A stretch of 64,000 nt of DNA, taken from contig CAJSYQ010000015.1 of the NCBI GenBank assembly GCA_910574015.1, positions 1 to 64,000 on the forward strand, written 5' to 3'. The translations under genes were made by a program, and so were the position numbers. This DNA is from Eubacteriaceae bacterium. GTDB lineage: Bacteria; Bacillota; Clostridia; Lachnospirales; Lachnospiraceae. Under the pieces are notes generated by a model. That model was not told the DNA's origin. It saw only the letters and a program-made list of their open reading frames with translations, and searched no databases. Positions 63,235 through 64,000 of this stretch are shown here, piece by piece. Within the stretch, counting starts at the first letter, position 1, and each line of letters opens with the position of its first letter.

Positions 63235-64000
63235 ATGAGTACAAACATGAACAACATATTTAATTTTAGCCGAGATCTTCCAGAACCTTTTGATACCTTG
63301 ACAAACAAAAAGGTTAGTGTTTCATCCAGATATGGAAGTGGGACGGAGGCCACGCTCAACTGTACGATGATCAAGGCAGTCCATGCGGTCTGCCAGTGTA
63401 TGAATGGGACAGGCGAAGGGGCGGTTGGCCTGATTGACCACCGTTCGGTGGCGGAGTACAAATCCTCTGTGGATGAAACGGCTTACCATTTGGTGGTTTA
63501 TGACAATTCAAGAGGAATGGCGCTTGCCAGTGTTTATAATAAGGACACTGAGTTGATGGAGAACTATACTATGAATCCAAGAGGCAGAGACGGCGCCGCT
63601 GTCATTATGGCAATGATGCCGTTTCTGATGGACGATGAGGAATTTGCAGAGCAGTATGAGCGTTACTACGAGCAGTACCAGAAAGGGTATCCGGATTTCG
63701 ATGTGGCAAAGGAAAGCATGGCGGTTTTGTGTGACAATGCGTACCGCAGGATAAAGGATGAGACATGCAGCGCCCATCTGAAACTGGATGTGGATGCTTC
63801 CGGCAACCTGATGCGGGTATCCAATGCACAGCTGGATTCGGGGGCATTTACCCCCGTTAGTGTGACCGCTGGGGAATTTACTATCTTTGCAAACACCGGG
63901 CCGGCAACGATAAAAAAAGCTGGCATTCTGGTAGAGAAAGCAGATTTTGAGGGCAAATATGTCATGCAGGGGCGCACACTGAATGCGGTGGAGGAGGGCC
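63235..64000 (+). CDS. Partial ICE protein, probably the N-terminus of an AAA ATPase
   Basis: At least 255 codons, open to the window end. The start has AAAGAGGT upstream (ATG 63247 is a second possibility). The visible part begins MSTNMNNIFNFSRDLPEPFDTL and is soluble alpha/beta. I recall this N-terminal region fused to an AAA+ ATPase in related elements, but the Walker motifs would lie beyond the window, so the call is inference. The preceding leader carries interlocking stems. Confidence 0.6.
   Translation, partial: MSTNMNNIFNFSRDLPEPFDTLTNKKVSVSSRYGSGTEATLNCTMIKAVHAVCQCMNGTGEGAVGLIDHRSVAEYKSSVDETAYHLVVYDNSRGMALASVYNKDTELMENYTMNPRGRDGAAVIMAMMPFLMDDEEFAEQYERYYEQYQKGYPDFDVAKESMAVLCDNAYRRIKDETCSAHLKLDVDASGNLMRVSNAQLDSGAFTPVSVTAGEFTIFANTGPATIKKAGILVEKADFEGKYVMQGRTLNAVEEG

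Overview
The window is most of an integrative conjugative element (ICE) from a low-to-mid GC Clostridia, probably a gut Lachnospiraceae. This is inferred from strong AGGAGG-type ribosome binding sites, a PrgI/VirB4/VirD4 type IV secretion set of the Gram-positive kind, sortase and Cna-B surface proteins, and an agr quorum-sensing locus. No relaxase, integrase or attachment site is visible, so both ends of the element lie outside the window.

Layout. 1-16.8 kb is the transfer module: VirB6-like channel protein, NlpC/P60-3D wall hydrolase, PrgI, VirB4 ATPase, small element-conserved proteins, a RelB/RelE-type toxin-antitoxin pair, the VirD4 coupling protein, an S1-domain protein, a membrane-anchored acidic protein, a zinc-finger protein, an element-encoded sigma factor and a signal peptidase. 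16.8-23.8 kb is a surface module: a transglutaminase-like secreted protein, a 1472-residue thioester/Cna-B adhesin and its class B sortase. 23.9-29.0 kb is an agr system (repressor, LytTR regulator, GHKL kinase, AgrB and a short AgrD peptide gene), split by an IS30 element. 29.1-43.4 kb is a secreted RHS/YD-repeat toxin region: a Kelch/DNRLRE secreted protein, a membrane protein, a 2036-residue WapA-like RHS protein with a lysozyme-like tip, a lipoprotein that may be its immunity protein, an orphan RHS tail, an IS110 element and a second lipoprotein.

43.7-52 kb is an accessory replication and regulation block: small proteins, an XRE repressor, a short N6-methyltransferase homologue, an NAD-dependent DNA ligase, and YodL and YkgJ proteins. 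At 52.0-53.7 kb an IS256 element marks the edge of an AT-rich cargo block (53.7-59.3 kb). That block holds an XRE regulator, a zinc ribbon, an archaeal-type phosphoglycerate mutase, a NifU-like scaffold, a GGGtGRT protein, a two-TM protein and a histidine phosphatase. From 59.4 kb the ICE backbone resumes (zinc ribbon membrane protein, SSB, small membrane proteins) and ends in a gene cut by the window edge.

Most promising for novelty: (i) the AT-rich cargo operon; (ii) two related promoter-small RNA-terminator units in front of ICE operons, with similar attenuator-like units elsewhere; (iii) three promoters of identical architecture (TTGTAA, 17 bp, TGTARTA) that could belong to the element's own sigma factor; (iv) an AgrD gene of only 46 codons beside an RHS lysozyme toxin. 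Functions are read from motifs and context only; no database search was possible.
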